Shown here piece after piece: positions 61,447 to 64,000 of a DNA stretch of 64,000 nucleotides. The DNA is from Bernardetiaceae bacterium. Lineage in GTDB: Bacteria > Bacteroidota > Bacteroidia > Cytophagales > Thermoflexibacteraceae. Numbering within the stretch: position 1 is the first letter of the stretch; every line of letters begins with the position of its first letter. The stretch covers positions 1 through 64,000 of the forward strand of contig JANWVT010000008.1 of NCBI GenBank assembly GCA_025056255.1. Reading direction: 5' to 3'. Below the pieces are notes generated by a model. It ran no database searches, had not been told where the DNA came from, and saw nothing but the letters and a program-made list of their open reading frames with translations. A program made the position numbers and the translations under genes.

Positions 61447-62409
61447 ATGACACGATACATCAATCTTTTCACAGATTTCGGTTTCAAAAAAGTTTTTGGA
61501 ACGGAAGCTAATAAAGATTTACTCATCAGTTTTTTAAATCAGGTCATTCCCGACCGCAAAATTGCCGACTTGACTTACAAACCAACAGAACAACTGGGCA
61601 TTATTGATGCCGATAGAAAAGTTATCTACGATTTATACTGCGAAAGTACAACAGGTGAAAAGTTTATTGTAGAGCTACAACGCATCCGACAAGTATTCTT
61701 CAAAGACAGGGCTTTATACTATTCTACCTTCCCCATTCAAGAACAAGCGCAAAAAGGCGACTGGAATTATCGTTTAAGTCCTGTTTACTTAGTTGCTATC
61801 TTAGATTTTTTGATTGACGACGACGAAACTGGCAATGTAAAGGTAGAGGTAAAATTAATGAACACGACTACTAAAAAAGTTTTTACTGATAAACTGACCT
61901 ATATTTACTTACAACTCCCCCTGTTTCAGAAAAAAGAGGAAGAGCTAGAAACCTTAGAAGATAAGTGGTACTATGTGCTAAAAAACATGTCAGCTTTGTC
62001 GGAACGTCCGGCACGCTTGCAGGAGAAGGTATTTACTAAACTATTTGAAATAGCAGAAATAGCCCGCTACGAACCGCAAGAACGCAATATCTATCAAGCA
62101 AGTTTAAAGATTCTCTGGGACTGGAATGCTACTATGGAAACCTATATCAAAGAAGGGTACGAGCAAGGAATGCAGGAAGGCATGGAAAAAGGTATCCAGC
62201 AGGGTATTCAGCAGGGTATTCAGCAGGGTATTCAGCAGGGTATCCAGCAGGGTATCCAGCAGGGTATTCAGCAAGGTATTTTAGAAGAAAAGAAGCAGTT
62301 GATAAAAAAATGTTTTCTTAAAGGGATGAGTGCCACCGATACAGCCGAACTTGTAGAAATGTCAATTGACGAAATAATCCAGATATTTGATGAGCTTCGT
62401 CGCTTGTAG
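61447..62409 (+). CDS. Rpn-family recombination-promoting nuclease / PD-(D/E)xK transposase-like protein
   Basis: The 320-residue protein begins TDFGFKKVFGTEANKDLLIS, the start of the Rpn/PD-(D/E)xK family. The nuclease core is YDLYCESTTGEKFIVELQRI (about 59-78), with Asp and E-x-Q as in the family. E. coli Rpn proteins are calcium-stimulated nucleases that promote RecA-independent recombination. The C-terminal third holds seven exact IQQG repeats (249-276), encoded by a 12-bp minisatellite. Family members are often variable in copy number and length. It lies upstream of leuS by 72 bases. Confidence 0.85.
   Translation: MTRYINLFTDFGFKKVFGTEANKDLLISFLNQVIPDRKIADLTYKPTEQLGIIDADRKVIYDLYCESTTGEKFIVELQRIRQVFFKDRALYYSTFPIQEQAQKGDWNYRLSPVYLVAILDFLIDDDETGNVKVEVKLMNTTTKKVFTDKLTYIYLQLPLFQKKEEELETLEDKWYYVLKNMSALSERPARLQEKVFTKLFEIAEIARYEPQERNIYQASLKILWDWNATMETYIKEGYEQGMQEGMEKGIQQGIQQGIQQGIQQGIQQGIQQGIQQGILEEKKQLIKKCFLKGMSATDTAELVEMSIDEIIQIFDELRRL
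62191..62274 (+). repeat. 12-bp coding minisatellite (seven GIQQ units)
   Basis: Seven units of GGTATTCAGCAG (or GGTATCCAGCAG; the last ends CAA) encode GIQQ in frame. The T/C variants of the isoleucine codon are arranged C-T-T-T-C-C-T, which shows block duplication. Slippage keeps the frame, so length can vary without loss of the protein. Confidence 0.9.
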
Positions 62410-62442
62410 CTGTTGCCCAACTTCTCCACCAAATAAAAAACC

Positions 62443-62450
62443 TATCTTTG
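62443..62450 (+). promoter_or_regulatory. -7 promoter box of leuS
   Basis: TATCTTTG lies 31 bases upstream of the leuS ATG. No TTTG is seen at the ideal spacing. Confidence 0.5.
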
Positions 62451-62481
62451 CGCTTCAAAAATAGGTAAATACCTTCTTGCT

Positions 62482-64000
62482 ATGGCATTGGAATACAACC
62501 ACCGAGAGATTGAAGCCAAATGGCAACGCTACTGGCGTGAAAATAATATCTACAAAACTTATAACGATACTACTCAACCTAAGTACTACGTGTTGGACAT
62601 GTTTCCTTACCCATCCGGAGCGGGGCTACACGTAGGTCATCCGTTAGGCTATATCGCATCCGACATTGTGGCGCGTTTCAAACGCCTCAAAGGTTTCAAC
62701 GTATTGCATCCAATGGGCTTTGACTCTTTCGGTCTGCCAGCCGAGCAATATGCCATCGATACTGGGCAACACCCTGCCGTTACAACAGCAAAAAACATTG
62801 AGACTTTTAAAAAACAGCTCAACAAAATTGGTTTTTGCTACGACTGGGAGCGCGAAGTACAAACCTCCTCACCCGATTACTATCGCTGGACGCAGTGGAT
62901 TTTTATGCAGATTTTTAATTCATGGTATGACTTTGCTGATCCTGCTAACAAAGGGCGAGGAAAAGCCAAGCCAATTAGCGAACTAATTGCTATTTTTGAA
63001 AAAGAAGGCAACTTGAACGTTCAGGCAGCTTGCGATGAAGATACGCCGACATTTACCGCCGCAGATTGGAACGCCATGAGCGAGCCACAACAACAAGAAA
63101 TACTTTTGAAATATCGCCTTACCTATCTTGCCGACGAATGGGTAAACTGGTGCCCTGCATTAGGCAGCGTGCTGTCTAACGATGAAGTGAAAGACGGTGT
63201 GAGCGAACGTGGCGGATATCCCGTAGAACGCAAAAAAATGCGCCAATGGATGATGCGTATCACTGCTTATGCCGAGCGGCTACTGCAAGATTTGGAAGAG
63301 GTGCAGTTTTCTGAATCACTTAAAGAAATGCAGCGCAACTGGATTGGCAAGTCCGTAGGCGCAGAAGTGAGTTTTGAACTGGAAGGGCATCAAGGGCAAT
63401 TCATCAAAGTTTACACTACCCGCTTAGATACTATCTATGGTGTAACTTTCATGGTGCTTGCCCCTGAGCATGAGTTGGTGGCAAAATTGGTAACGCCCGA
63501 CCGCTACGAAGAAGTAATGGCATATGTGGAAAAAGCCAAAAACCGTTCCGAACGCGAGCGCATGGCAGATACTAAAACCGTTTCGGGTGTATTCACGGGT
63601 AGCTATTGCATCAATCCATTCAACGGCGAAAAAGTGCCAATATGGCTGGCAGATTACGTGCTGGCAGGCTACGGCACAGGGGCGGTGATGGCTGTACCCA
63701 GCGGCGACCAGCGCGACTGGATATTTGCCAAACACTTTGGGCTGCCTATTGTGCAAATATTAGATGCACAACAAAACCTCGACAAACAAGCTGATGCCAC
63801 CAAAGAAGGACGCTACATTAACTCGGGCATGATTAATGGATTGACCTATGCTGAAGCCATGCCCAAATTATTAGCTTTTCTACAAGAAAAAGGCATCGGC
63901 AAAGCCAAAGTGAACTACAAGATGCGCGATGCAGTCTTCAGTCGTCAGCGCTATTGGGGCGAACCTGTGCCTGTTTATTTTGATGAAAACAATATCCCGC
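62482..64000 (+). CDS. leuS: Leucyl-tRNA synthetase (N-terminal part; cut by window end)
   Basis: LeuRS charges tRNA-Leu. The reading frame is open for 506 codons to the window end. [18 protein letters not shown] holds the HIGH equivalent (residues about 40-57), [14 protein letters not shown] follows, and the editing domain is entered with [18 protein letters not shown]. Between the class I core and the NWCP strand there is an insertion of about 70 residues (about 151-215) which E. coli LeuRS lacks. In the zinc-knuckle region the usual GC..C is replaced by [14 protein letters not shown], so this zinc site is lost. The KMSKS part lies outside the window. Confidence 0.93.
   Translation, partial: MALEYNHREIEAKWQRYWRENNIYKTYNDTTQPKYYVLDMFPYPSGAGLHVGHPLGYIASDIVARFKRLKGFNVLHPMGFDSFGLPAEQYAIDTGQHPAVTTAKNIETFKKQLNKIGFCYDWEREVQTSSPDYYRWTQWIFMQIFNSWYDFADPANKGRGKAKPISELIAIFEKEGNLNVQAACDEDTPTFTAADWNAMSEPQQQEILLKYRLTYLADEWVNWCPALGSVLSNDEVKDGVSERGGYPVERKKMRQWMMRITAYAERLLQDLEEVQFSESLKEMQRNWIGKSVGAEVSFELEGHQGQFIKVYTTRLDTIYGVTFMVLAPEHELVAKLVTPDRYEEVMAYVEKAKNRSERERMADTKTVSGVFTGSYCINPFNGEKVPIWLADYVLAGYGTGAVMAVPSGDQRDWIFAKHFGLPIVQILDAQQNLDKQADATKEGRYINSGMINGLTYAEAMPKLLAFLQEKGIGKAKVNYKMRDAVFSRQRYWGEPVPVYFDENNIP

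Noticed and set aside
61447-62409. Insertion sequence around the Rpn/transposase-like gene
   Set aside because: No terminal inverted repeats or target duplication are visible, and Rpn proteins are not by themselves mobile elements.

Overview
This window is a stretch of a Bacteroidetes chromosome, most likely from the Cytophagales. The lineage call rests on gldC beside yidC and pyrG, the DUF4249, DUF4270 and DUF4920 families, an EF-P with the tip sequence RTPGNLRAF, promoters of the TTTG / TAnnTTTG type, and the general lack of Shine-Dalgarno sequences. I cannot name the species. The content is mostly housekeeping. I found no prophage, insertion sequence, CRISPR array, rRNA or recognisable defence island.

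Layout. 1-5120: the tail of a ketoglutarate-semialdehyde-type aldehyde dehydrogenase, hisC abutting an AAA ATPase, a detached nuoI-nuoJ pair of complex I, a charged helical protein and a DUF6132 membrane peptide. 5121-13255: tyrS and methylmalonyl-CoA mutase as one unit, an enoyl-CoA hydratase, then recO and an lptC / small membrane protein / CorC-like set. 13630-22570: dapD, a GMC oxidoreductase, a two-lobed aspartyl protease with PDZ, a DUF6882 protein, comEC and rqcH. 22640-26481: gldC, yidC and pyrG on the minus strand. 26638-32736: an unknown small protein, a DUF4249 lipoprotein, a CxxCH cytochrome with DUF4920, a secreted unknown, a sugar transporter of the MFS, a YtxH protein and queA. 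32785-36489: a DUF4270 lipoprotein and a half-length GT5 protein, divergent from panC-panD. 36519-41042: a MORN-repeat protein, a UMF1 transporter and a GH13 amylase. 41152-42655: tuf preceded by tRNA-Tyr, tRNA-Gly and tRNA-Thr. 42833-51706: an orphan efflux adaptor, phaB, a eukaryote-type GT3 glycogen synthase, tpiA, a thioesterase, a WbqC protein and clpC. 51868-55196: efp, bcp, pnuC and pckA on the minus strand. 55317-64000: an LRR protein, rpiB, ugd, prfA, a DUF2157 membrane protein, an Rpn-type nuclease with a coding minisatellite, and leuS cut by the window end.

Taken together, central carbon genes (tpiA, rpiB, pckA, mutase), alpha-glucan genes (GT3, GH13, GT5-like, SLC45-like carrier), envelope genes (lptC, yidC, several lipoproteins) and translation genes (tyrS, leuS, tuf, efp, prfA, rqcH, three tRNAs, queA) dominate.

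The least explained items are: a dispersed family of 13-bp tandem repeats with a constant leader (9348, 10327, 20877); structured non-coding DNA at 5368-5477 and 47867-47940; the split complex I genes; the half-size GT5 protein at panC; and the lysine-free EF-P tip. None of these alone proves a new system.
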